A DNA stretch of 64,000 bases, from contig NZ_CP015637.1 of assembly GCF_001708445.1 (NCBI RefSeq), positions 6,577,145 through 6,641,144 on the forward strand, given 5' to 3'. The notes below the pieces were generated by a model. It had not been told where the DNA came from. It was given only the letters and a program-made list of their open reading frames with translations, and did no database searches. The stretch is from Pseudomonas fluorescens. GTDB taxonomy: Bacteria; Pseudomonadota; Gammaproteobacteria; Pseudomonadales; Pseudomonadaceae. Shown one piece after another: positions 41,712-49,751 of this stretch (its first letter is position 1; every line of letters starts with the position of its first letter). The position numbers were made by a program, and so were the translations under genes.

Positions 41712-43208
41712 TTACGCGCTTTTCGCCGAAGGCAGCTTCGATACCAGGCGCAACGACACGGTCAGCCCTTCGAGCTGGTAGTGCGGGCGCAGGTAGAACT
41801 TGGAGTTGTAGTAACCCGGGTTGCCTTCGACGTCCTCCACGATCACTTCAGCGGCAGCGAGCGGGTGCTGGGCCTTGGTGGTTTCGGTGGAGTGCGCCGG
41901 GTCGCCGTCGACGTAGTTGAGGATCCAGTCCTGCAACCAGCGCTGCATCTCGTCCTTCTCTTTGAAGGAACCGATCTTGTCGCGCACGATGCACTTCAAG
42001 TAGTGAGCGAAACGGCAGGTGGCGAACAGGTACGGCAGGCGCGCGGCCAGGTTGGCGTTGGCGGTGGCGTCCGGGTCGTCGTATTCGGCCGGTTTCTGCA
42101 ACGACTGCGCACCGATGAACGCGGCGAAGTCGGTGTTTTTCTTGTGCAGCAGCGGCATGAAACCGTTCTTCGCCAGTTCCGCTTCACGGCGGTCGCTGAT
42201 GGCGATTTCGGTCGGGCACTTCATGTCCACGCCACCGTCATCGGTAGGGAACGTGTGGGCCGGCAGGTTTTCCACTTCACCGCCAGACTCCACGCCACGG
42301 ATGCGCGAGCACCAGCCGTAGTGCTTGAACGAACGGTTGATGTTCACCGCCATCGCATAGGCCGCGTTGGCCCAGGTGTACTTGGAGCTGTCGGCGCCAT
42401 CGGTGTTTTCTTCGAAAGCGAAGGCTTCCACCGGGTCGGTCTTGGCGCCATACGGCAGGCGCGCCAGGAAGCGCGGCATGGTCAGGCCGATGTAGCGCGA
42501 GTCTTCCGATTCACGCAGCGAGCGCCAGCCGGCGTATTCCGGGGTGGTGAAGATCTTGGTCAGGTCGCGCGGGTTCGACAGTTCCTGCCACGAGCCCATG
42601 CCCATCACGGTCGGCGAAGCCGCAGCGATGAACGGGGCGTGCATGGCGGCGCAGACTTTCGACAGCTCGCCCAGCAGCTCGACATCGGGTGGCGACTGGT
42701 CGAAGTAGTAGTCGCCTACCAGGCAACCGTACGGTTCGCCGCCGAACTGGCCGTATTCTTCTTCGTACATCTTCTTGAAGATCGGGCTCTGGTCCCAGGC
42801 CGTGCCCTTGAATTTCTTCAGGGTCTTGTGCAGGTCCGGCTTGGAGATGTTGAGCACGCGAATCTTGAGCTGCTCATCGCTCTCGGTGTTGTTGACCAGG
42901 TAGTGCAGGCCACGCCAGGCGCTTTCCAGCTGTTGGAAATCCGGGTGGTGGATGATCTGGTTGACCTGGGCGGTGAGCTTGGCGTCGATGGCGGCGATGA
43001 TCGATTCGATCGACTTGATCGCGTCGTTGGACACCAGGTCGGTTTGCGCCAGGGCCTGTTCGGCCAGGGTGCGCACGGCGGTTTCCACGGCTTCGCGGGC
43101 ACGCTCGGTCTTAGGCTTGAATTCCTGCATCAACAAGGATGCGAACTCGCTGGTTTCCTCAATTGCACCCAGGCTCTGGGCGCCTTCGCGGGCGGTATTG
43201 TCAGTCAT
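41712..43208 (-). CDS. tssC: T6SS contractile sheath large subunit TssC
   Basis: TssC pairs with TssB to build the contractile sheath around the Hcp tube. The 498-residue protein shows the family landmarks HHPDFQQLESAWRGLHYLVN, GEPYGCLVGDYYFDQSPPDV, APFIAAASPTVMGMGSWQEL and the C-terminal FYLRPHYQLEGLTVSLRLVS. It starts two bases after the tssB stop on the minus strand, so the pair is coupled. A family B REPIN follows before hcp. Confidence 0.97.
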   Translation of the reverse strand: MTDNTAREGAQSLGAIEETSEFASLLMQEFKPKTERAREAVETAVRTLAEQALAQTDLVSNDAIKSIESIIAAIDAKLTAQVNQIIHHPDFQQLESAWRGLHYLVNNTESDEQLKIRVLNISKPDLHKTLKKFKGTAWDQSPIFKKMYEEEYGQFGGEPYGCLVGDYYFDQSPPDVELLGELSKVCAAMHAPFIAAASPTVMGMGSWQELSNPRDLTKIFTTPEYAGWRSLRESEDSRYIGLTMPRFLARLPYGAKTDPVEAFAFEENTDGADSSKYTWANAAYAMAVNINRSFKHYGWCSRIRGVESGGEVENLPAHTFPTDDGGVDMKCPTEIAISDRREAELAKNGFMPLLHKKNTDFAAFIGAQSLQKPAEYDDPDATANANLAARLPYLFATCRFAHYLKCIVRDKIGSFKEKDEMQRWLQDWILNYVDGDPAHSTETTKAQHPLAAAEVIVEDVEGNPGYYNSKFYLRPHYQLEGLTVSLRLVSKLPSAKSA

Positions 43209-43210
43209 GA

Positions 43211-43717
43211 TTACTGCTCCCCTGCAGGCTTAGGCGCGCTGGCAAGTGCCTGAAGCAGTGCCGGGTCCTTGATCGCCTTCATGATGATTTCTTCAGCGCC
43301 AGTCTTGCCGTCCATGTAGGTCAGCAGGTTGGCCAGTTGGGTGCGGGCTTCGAGCAGTTGCTTGAGCGAGTCGACCTTGCGGGCCACGGCGGCCGGGCTG
43401 AAGTCGTCCATGCTTTCGAAGGTGATATCCAGGCTCAGGTTGCCTTCACCGGTCAGCTCGTTGGGTACGTGGAACGCCACGCGTGGCTGCATGGCCTTGA
43501 GGCGCGAGTCGAAGTTATCGACATCCACTTCAAGGAACTTGCGGTCGGCCACAGGCGCCAGAGGCTCGGCAGGCTTGCCGGCGAGGTCGGCCATCACACC
43601 CATCACGAAGGGCAGCTGGACCTTTTTCTCGGCGCCGTAGAGCTCGACGTCGTACTCGATCTGCACTCGAGGCGCGCGGTTGCGCGCGATGAATTTCTGA
43701 GAACTTTGCTTCGCCAC
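43211..43717 (-). CDS. tssB: T6SS contractile sheath small subunit TssB
   Basis: TssB is the small sheath subunit, 168 residues. It has the canonical opening QKFIARNRAPRVQIEYDVEL followed by YGAEKKVQLPFVMGVMADLA, and DVDNFDSRLKAMQPRVAFHV in the middle. Its C-terminal helices, which are recognised for sheath assembly, are complete. tssA lies 54 bases upstream and tssC two bases downstream. Confidence 0.97.
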   Translation of the reverse strand: MAKQSSQKFIARNRAPRVQIEYDVELYGAEKKVQLPFVMGVMADLAGKPAEPLAPVADRKFLEVDVDNFDSRLKAMQPRVAFHVPNELTGEGNLSLDITFESMDDFSPAAVARKVDSLKQLLEARTQLANLLTYMDGKTGAEEIIMKAIKDPALLQALASAPKPAGEQ

Positions 43718-43771
43718 GTTGCTGCTCCTGGTCGCTTGAGCGACGGTGTTGTTACTGCACTGCCGGGCGGT

Positions 43772-44791
43772 TTACTCGCCGTCCGGGCCGCGCAGGTTTT
43801 CAAATTGGGACATGCCATCGGGAATCAGGTTGCGCACGATGGCCGCGAAGTCGGCGTGCACCAGATGTTTGGCCCGGTTCAACAACACCGGCAGCGGGCT
43901 CGAAGGCTCGTGCCGGGTGTAGTACGCAAGGATCTTGTCGAGGCTGCGCAGCACGTCGTCGCGGTTGGCGATGTCGCCAGTGGGGCGAGGTGCGGCGGGG
44001 GCAGCGGCGAAATCGACCGAGGGGGCATTGTCGTCACTGACGGCCTCGGGTTCGCGGCTGCTTGTAGGGTCGGGTACGGCTTGGTTGAGTATTTGCAACG
44101 CCTGCTTGAGCGGCTGCTTCAGCAGGCTGAGGTCCACGCCCTGGGCTGAACCGACCTGGTCGCTGACCTGCTGCTCGATGGCTTCGCAAGCGGCGCGCGC
44201 CGTGCTCAAGGCGTCACGGGTGGCCTGCAGTTGTTCGGGATCGCTGTCGAGGAACGCGGCGTTGAGTTGCTGGGCGCCGAGTTGTTCATCGGGGAAATTC
44301 ATCAGGCCGCTGGCGCTGAGCGCAGCGCGCAGGCTCACGGGGCCGAAGGTGCGCGAGCGCGTGAGGATGCTTTCGCGCAACAGACGAATGGTCGCGTCGC
44401 TGGTCAGGCCAGACAGGGCGTTGATGCGCACGGTGGGGTCGTTATCGTCGTCGGCATCCAGGTGCGGATGCAGGTCGGCCCAGTATTCGCGCAGCAGCGC
44501 GTTGATCAGCGTGAGGACTTCAGCCAGCCCGGCCACGCCTTGCAGGGCGAGGGAGCTTTGCAGCAGGAAATGGGTGATGCGCAGGTCTTTGCTGCGTTGC
44601 AGCAAGTCAAGGCTTTGCTGCTGGATGCTGCGCCACTCCGGCGGTTCAGCGGGCAGGATCGAGTCGCCCATGCTGCGCTCGGGTTGGCCCTTGGCATCAC
44701 GCTCCAATTGCAAAAATTGCGCGTCATATTCCATGTCTTCACCACACGGCGAAGTCGCGGAAACGGCGGTGAGCAGCAACGGCACATCCAC
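43772..44791 (-). CDS. tssA: T6SS baseplate/sheath assembly protein TssA
   Basis: TssA is a ring-forming protein that primes and caps growing sheaths. The 339-residue protein has an ImpA-type N-terminal domain (SPCGEDMEYDAQFLQLERDA, then PPEWRSIQQQSLDLLQRSKD) and a C-terminal region with PSSPLPVLLNRAKHLVHADF followed by AAIVRNLIPDGMSQ, typical of the short HSI-I class. GTG at 44791 is preceded by AGGGAG; an ATG at 44836 in the same frame has no ribosome-binding site. It is the first gene of the minus-strand half, about 100 bases after a sigma-54-like sequence. Confidence 0.9.
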   Translation of the reverse strand: MDVPLLLTAVSATSPCGEDMEYDAQFLQLERDAKGQPERSMGDSILPAEPPEWRSIQQQSLDLLQRSKDLRITHFLLQSSLALQGVAGLAEVLTLINALLREYWADLHPHLDADDDNDPTVRINALSGLTSDATIRLLRESILTRSRTFGPVSLRAALSASGLMNFPDEQLGAQQLNAAFLDSDPEQLQATRDALSTARAACEAIEQQVSDQVGSAQGVDLSLLKQPLKQALQILNQAVPDPTSSREPEAVSDDNAPSVDFAAAPAAPRPTGDIANRDDVLRSLDKILAYYTRHEPSSPLPVLLNRAKHLVHADFAAIVRNLIPDGMSQFENLRGPDGE

Positions 44792-45185
44792 TGAAATCGA
44801 TCTCCCTATCAGCCCGTTAAATGGCGGGCAATTCATGCATTAGTTGCGCGAGGAACTTTGCATGTTTTCTTGGTCATATAAGTAAGATGCCACTAATGTG
44901 CCATCACTGGTATTCAAGAAGTTGTGCATTTTTGGTGTAGTACTTATGCCTTGTCAAGGTAAGCTATTCGCGCTCTGTGACAGATGTGCGGTGTTTAACA
45001 ACCTGTGCGACTGGTGGGTCGAACGACGCACCGGAACAGGATTTTTGTCATGAAGGCCAGTTAAGATCAGCGATCATGCTGACAAAAGCAGGTTGTGGAA
45101 GGTCGATTGCACGACCTGATGGGGATCTCTCGGGAATCGCTGTCCCTTGGATCGACTGCGCGCGAAGTATCAGCAAGGAGGCAAG
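44792..45185. other. Divergent promoter region between tssA and tagH
   Basis: This 394-base non-coding stretch is the hinge of the T6SS island and must hold the promoters of both operons. The half near tssA is A/T-rich. I see a sigma-54-like sequence facing tssA (44888-44903). No clear promoter is seen for tagH, nor any clear inverted repeat that would mark an enhancer-binding protein site. Confidence 0.7.
44888..44903 (-). promoter_or_regulatory. Sigma-54 (RpoN)-like promoter for the tssA operon
   Basis: On the minus strand TGGCACATTAGTGGCA fits the -24/-12 consensus TGGCACR-N4-TTGCA with one mismatch (TGGC for TTGC), keeping GG and GC at the right spacing. It lies 97 bases before the GTG of tssA. 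Confidence 0.6.
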
Positions 45186-46541
45186 ATGTCGCTGTGTTTG
45201 ACTATCACTAGTTATCACAAGATTACCCCGGGGCAGTGCTCCGAAAAGTCCATGAACCAGGGCTCGATGGCTATCGGCCGCAGCTCGGATAATGACTGGG
45301 TATTGCCCGACCCTGAGCGCCTGGTGTCTTCGCAACACTGCGTTATTCAATACAAAGATGGCCGTTATTATTTAACCGATAACAGTACAAATGGTGTGGA
45401 GTTGGTTAACGCCGGTATTCGTATGCGCCGGGGTAATAGCGAGCCGCTGCAGGATGGCGAGTTGATCCGCATCGGCGATTACGAAATCCAGGCACGTATC
45501 GATTTCAACGTGCAGGCCGTCGATAGCCAGCCGTTTGCCGGTGATTCACCGAACAGTTTTGAGGCCTTGATGGGCGCCGTGGCGAACAAGCCCGCGCCGA
45601 CGCCCGTGATTGCGCCGCAGTTCCACGGCGCTTCGTCGATGGACACCCTGCCCGACCTGTTCGACTTCCTCAGCCCCACCGCCGTACCGCCGCCCACCGT
45701 GCCGGACCACGTACCCTCCGAGCAACACGACTTCCGCCCACCTACGCCGGTCGCGGTGCCGGTGGTCGAGAAGCCTGCGATATCCGGCGCGGTGATTCCC
45801 GAAGACTGGGACCTGTTTGGCGATACGCCAGCGCCGTTGACCAGCGCGCCGCCGCCCGCGCCGACACCACCCCCCGTACCGACACCGCCGCCTGCACCGA
45901 GCGTGCCGTCGCCCCCCGTGGTCGAGCCCGTGCTCCCCGTGGCCGATACCCGGCAACCCGACCTCCTGCAAGCCTTCCTGCGTGGCGCGGGCCTGGATCA
46001 ACTGCGCCTGGACAAGGCCGATGCCTGTGCGCAGATGGAAAGCATCGGCCGCAGCTACCGCCTGATGGTCGAGGGCTTGATCGACGTGTTGCGCGCCCGC
46101 GCCAGTCTCAAGGGCGAGTTCCGCATGCAGCAGACGATGATCCAACCCGCCGAAAACAATCCGTTGAAATTCGCACCGAACGCCGACGAAGCGTTACTGC
46201 TGCTGCTTCGCCATGGCAACCAAGCGTTTATGGCTCCGGATCTCGCCGTGCGCGACAGTTTCGACGATCTGCGCGCCCATCAGTTGGCGGTGATGGCGGG
46301 GGTGGAAGCGGCGATCAAACACCTGCTCGGCCGCTTCGAACCGGCACAACTGGAAGAACGCATGGGCAAACCCGGCGGGCTGTCGAGCCTTTTCAACGGT
46401 TCGCGCCAGGCCCAGTACTGGCAACAATTCACAGAGCTCTACAGCAATATTTCCCGCGAGGCCCAGGAAGATTTCCAGGACCTGTTCGGCCGCGAATTCA
46501 GCCGAGCCTACGAAGAACACAGCGCACGCCAGCGTCGCTGA
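45186..46541 (+). CDS. tagH: T6SS forkhead-associated protein TagH (Fha)
   Basis: This is a cytoplasmic scaffold of 451 residues whose phosphorylation by PpkA triggers T6SS assembly. The FHA domain (about 1-110) has the phosphothreonine pocket residues Arg32 (GRSSDNDWVL), the SSQH loop around His51 and Asn66/Asn69 (DNSTNG). A Pro-rich linker (about 170-255) with repeated PPAP/PPVP stretches leads to the T6SS-FHA C-terminal domain (about 260-451, ending EDFQDLFGREFSRAYEEH). AAGGAGGCAAG sits directly before the ATG at 45186. It is the first gene of the plus-strand half. The phosphorylated Thr cannot be picked out from sequence alone. Confidence 0.93.
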   Translation: MSLCLTITSYHKITPGQCSEKSMNQGSMAIGRSSDNDWVLPDPERLVSSQHCVIQYKDGRYYLTDNSTNGVELVNAGIRMRRGNSEPLQDGELIRIGDYEIQARIDFNVQAVDSQPFAGDSPNSFEALMGAVANKPAPTPVIAPQFHGASSMDTLPDLFDFLSPTAVPPPTVPDHVPSEQHDFRPPTPVAVPVVEKPAISGAVIPEDWDLFGDTPAPLTSAPPPAPTPPPVPTPPPAPSVPSPPVVEPVLPVADTRQPDLLQAFLRGAGLDQLRLDKADACAQMESIGRSYRLMVEGLIDVLRARASLKGEFRMQQTMIQPAENNPLKFAPNADEALLLLLRHGNQAFMAPDLAVRDSFDDLRAHQLAVMAGVEAAIKHLLGRFEPAQLEERMGKPGGLSSLFNGSRQAQYWQQFTELYSNISREAQEDFQDLFGREFSRAYEEHSARQRR

Positions 46542-46592
46542 CCCGCAGCACATGGATTAACGGATAGCTAAGTACGTCATTGAGGACGCAGG

Positions 46593-47102
46593 ATGATTCC
46601 CAGGTTTTTACTCGCAGTCACTACCGCGCTGCTGCTGACCGCGTGTGCCAAGGACGCGGCCAAACCCGAAACAGCCGCTGAGGCTGAAGTGGACACCGCC
46701 GCCGTCGAGTTGCATTTCCACGCCATTGCCGGGCTTAACCCCGGCGCCAACGGCCAGGCCGCCCCGGTGCGGGTACGGATTTTCGAACTGAAGAACGCCG
46801 CTACCTTCGCCCGCTCCGATTACTTCGCCCTGGCTGACCGCGCGCAATCCACCCTCGGCCTGGACCTGCTGGACCAGGACGAAGTCATGGTGCAACCCGG
46901 CCAGCAACTGAGCATCCAGCGCGACCTCGACCCCTCCACGCGCCAGATCGGCTTGCTGGTGGGTTATCGCGAGCTGGACCGCGCGCAATGGCGCACGGTG
47001 ATCAACGTGCCCGCGCGCCAATACACCGAATACCAGATCAGCCTCGATGTGCGTGCCGTGCGCGCCGACGTCGTGGCTACCCCATCCAGCCCTGCCCAAT
47101 AA
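46593..47102 (+). CDS. tssJ: T6SS outer-membrane lipoprotein TssJ
   Basis: TssJ anchors the TssJLM membrane complex to the outer membrane. The 169-residue precursor has a lipoprotein signal peptide with lipobox Leu-Leu-Thr-Ala-Cys, giving lipidation at Cys18. The mature beta-sandwich includes RVRIFELKNAATFARSDYFA and the strand GLLVGYRELDRAQWR. A GAGGACGCAGG tract precedes the ATG. It is followed by tssK after 18 bases. Confidence 0.93.
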   Translation: MIPRFLLAVTTALLLTACAKDAAKPETAAEAEVDTAAVELHFHAIAGLNPGANGQAAPVRVRIFELKNAATFARSDYFALADRAQSTLGLDLLDQDEVMVQPGQQLSIQRDLDPSTRQIGLLVGYRELDRAQWRTVINVPARQYTEYQISLDVRAVRADVVATPSSPAQ

Positions 47103-47120
47103 GAAGCAATCGGAGCCCCC

Positions 47121-48455
47121 ATGTCCTGGAACAATCGCGTGGTCTGGTCGGAAGGCATGTTCATCGGAACGCAGCACTTCCAGCAGCATGACCGTTACCT
47201 GGAAAACCTGATCGACGCCCGCAGCCGTCCGCTGTCCGCCGGCGCCTGGGGCTTTTCCGAGTTGCTGATCGACCAGGGCCTGCTGGCCCAGGGCAAGCTG
47301 GCGATCGTGTCGGCACGCGGCCTGTTGCCCGACGGCACGCCGTTCAATATTCCCCAGGATGACCTCGCGCCGAGCCCGTTGAATATCGACGACAACCTGC
47401 GCGACGGCCTGGTCTACCTGGCCTTGCCCCTCAAGCGCGCGGGTGCCCGCGACACCGTCGACGACGGCGAAGACCTTGGCGCCGCGCGTTACGTGAGCCA
47501 GGTGCGCGAAGTGCGCGATGACAACGCCCCGTTCGAGAACCGCGCCCCAGTGGCCGTTGGCTCCCGTGCCTTGCGCCTGCTGACCGCGCAGGATGGCATC
47601 AGCGATTACGCCGCCATCGGGCTGGTGCGCATCAAGGAAAAACGCGCCGACCGCGCGCTGGTCCTCGACGACACTTATATCCCGCCGGTATTGGACGTGG
47701 CCGCGAGCAAACCACTGAGCGCATTTCGCAGTGAGCTGCTTGGCCTGCTGCACCAGCGTGGCGAAGCCCTGGCGGGCCGTGTGGTGGCCTCGGGTGCCGG
47801 TGGGGCGTCGGAGATTGCCGACTTCATGCTGTTGCAACTGGTCAACCGTGCCCAACCGCTGATCCAGCATTTCAACCAGTTGAGCCCGCTGCATCCGGAG
47901 CGTTTCTTCAGCGAACTGGTCAGCCTGGCCGGTGAGTTTTCCACCTTTTCCACCAGTGGCCGTCGCCCCCAGGAATACCCGCAGTACCAGCACGACGACC
48001 TGGCCCTGAGCTTCGCCCCGGTGATGGCAGCGCTGCGCGAAGCGTTGTCGATGCTGATCGACAGCAAGGCCACGCCGATCCCGATCGTGGAGAAAGCCTA
48101 TGGCATCCACGTGGCGATGCTGGCCGACAAGACCCTGCTCGACAGCGCCAGCTTCATCCTCGTGGTGCGTGCCGATGTGCCCGGCGAAACCCTGCGCGCG
48201 CGCTTCGGCCAGCAGAGCAAGGTCGGCTCGGTGGAGCACATCCGTGACCTGGTCAACCTGCAACTGCCGGGCATCAGCCTGCTGCCGTTGCCGGTGGCGC
48301 CACGTCAGATTCCCTACCACGCGGGCAGTACCTATTACGAGCTGGACCGTGGCAGCGAGCACTGGCAGCAGTTGGGCAACTCCGGCGGTTTCGCCTTCCA
48401 TATCGCCGGGCAGTTCCCGGGTTTGAACCTGGCCTTCTGGGCGATCCGAGGATAA
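47121..48455 (+). CDS. tssK: T6SS baseplate protein TssK
   Basis: TssK trimers connect the baseplate to the TssJLM membrane complex. The 444-residue protein begins with the conserved WNNRVVWSEGMFIGTQHFQQ and HDRYLENLIDARSRPL and contains the family block AGSTYYELDRGSEHWQQL towards the C-terminus. tssL starts only 6 bases after its stop, so translation is tightly linked. Confidence 0.96.
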   Translation: MSWNNRVVWSEGMFIGTQHFQQHDRYLENLIDARSRPLSAGAWGFSELLIDQGLLAQGKLAIVSARGLLPDGTPFNIPQDDLAPSPLNIDDNLRDGLVYLALPLKRAGARDTVDDGEDLGAARYVSQVREVRDDNAPFENRAPVAVGSRALRLLTAQDGISDYAAIGLVRIKEKRADRALVLDDTYIPPVLDVAASKPLSAFRSELLGLLHQRGEALAGRVVASGAGGASEIADFMLLQLVNRAQPLIQHFNQLSPLHPERFFSELVSLAGEFSTFSTSGRRPQEYPQYQHDDLALSFAPVMAALREALSMLIDSKATPIPIVEKAYGIHVAMLADKTLLDSASFILVVRADVPGETLRARFGQQSKVGSVEHIRDLVNLQLPGISLLPLPVAPRQIPYHAGSTYYELDRGSEHWQQLGNSGGFAFHIAGQFPGLNLAFWAIRG

Positions 48456-48461
48456 TTCGCG

Positions 48462-49751
48462 ATGCATCCCAATGATGATGACCGCACCCAGTTCATGCCG
48501 CGCCCGGGTGGCCGTGCGCCGGAACCTGTGCGTGCAGAGCCGGCGCCGCTGTCGATGCCGGCGGCACCGATCCTGACCGGCAAAAGCCAGGGGCTTAACC
48601 CGCTGGAAAGCGCCGCCGGCCCGCTATTGGCGTTGCTGACACGCCTGCGCAACACCATTGCCCACCCCGCACCGGCCAGCTTGCGTGCGCAACTGCTGGC
48701 CTACCTGCGCCAGTTCGAAGAACGTGCGGAAGCGGCCGGTGTGGCACGCAATGAAGTGCTGCTGGCGCGGTATGCGCTCTGCACCGCCCTCGATGAAGCG
48801 GTGTTGAGCACGCCGTGGGGCAGCACCAGCGACTGGGGCAAGCAGAGCCTGTTGATCACCGTGCATAACGAAGCCTGGGGCGGCGAAAAAGTCTTCCAGT
48901 TGCTCGACCACTGCCTGCAAAGCCCGCGCGAGCGCCTGTACCTGCTGGAATTGTTGTACCTGTGCATGTGCCTCGGGTTCGAGGGCCGCTACCGCGTGAT
49001 CAACGACGGTCGCAGCCAGCTGGAAGCCCTGCGTGAGCGCACCGCTGCGGCGATTCGCAGTGCCCGTGGCGACCACGAACGCGAGTTATCGCCGCACTGG
49101 CGCGGCGTCAGCGTCGCGCGGGATCGCCTGGCGCAGTTCATGCCGCCATGGATCGCGGTGGCTATCGGCCTGGCGCTGCTGCTGGCGTTGCTGTTCGGCT
49201 TGCGCATGAAGCTGGCATCGGACGCCGAGCCGGTGTTCAAGAACATTCATGCCTTGGGCGAGATCCCGGTGCAGGCCATCGACCGTCCGGTGGCGCAGCC
49301 CAAAGTCATCGAGCGGCCACGCCTGGCCGGCTTCCTGGCGGAGGACATCAAGGCGGGTCGTGTGGCAGTAGAAGATCAGGTCGACCGTTCAGTCGTGACC
49401 ATTCGTGGCGACGAACTCTTTGCGTCTGCCAGCTCCAGCATCGTCGATGACTACCAGCCGCTGATGCTGCGCATCGCCGATGCCATTCGCAAGGTCAAGG
49501 GCCAGGTGCGTGTCACCGGGCACAGCGACAACCGCCCGATTGCCACGCTGCGCTTCCCGTCCAACTGGGCGCTGTCCGAAGCGCGGGCCAAGTCGGTGCT
49601 GGACATCCTGGCAGCCAAGACCGGCCAAGGCGACCGCTTCAGCGCCGAAGGCCGCAGCGACACCGAGCCGGTGGCCACCAACGCCACCGCCGAAGGCCGT
49701 GCCCGCAATCGCCGGGTTGAAATCACCGTATTGGCGGAGGGCGTCGAGTGA
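48462..49751 (+). CDS. tssL: T6SS membrane protein TssL with C-terminal OmpA/MotB domain
   Basis: TssL is an inner-membrane component of the TssJLM complex. The 429-residue protein has a Pro-rich start, a cytoplasmic DotU/IcmH domain (about 50-210, including YALCTALDEAVLSTPWGS and WGGEKVFQLLDHC), one transmembrane helix (about 229-248) and a periplasmic OmpA-like domain (about 312-429, with VTGHSDNRPIATLRFPSNWA and ARNRRVEITV). This is the extended, peptidoglycan-binding form of TssL. Its stop overlaps the tssM GTG by four bases. Confidence 0.96.
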   Translation: MHPNDDDRTQFMPRPGGRAPEPVRAEPAPLSMPAAPILTGKSQGLNPLESAAGPLLALLTRLRNTIAHPAPASLRAQLLAYLRQFEERAEAAGVARNEVLLARYALCTALDEAVLSTPWGSTSDWGKQSLLITVHNEAWGGEKVFQLLDHCLQSPRERLYLLELLYLCMCLGFEGRYRVINDGRSQLEALRERTAAAIRSARGDHERELSPHWRGVSVARDRLAQFMPPWIAVAIGLALLLALLFGLRMKLASDAEPVFKNIHALGEIPVQAIDRPVAQPKVIERPRLAGFLAEDIKAGRVAVEDQVDRSVVTIRGDELFASASSSIVDDYQPLMLRIADAIRKVKGQVRVTGHSDNRPIATLRFPSNWALSEARAKSVLDILAAKTGQGDRFSAEGRSDTEPVATNATAEGRARNRRVEITVLAEGVE

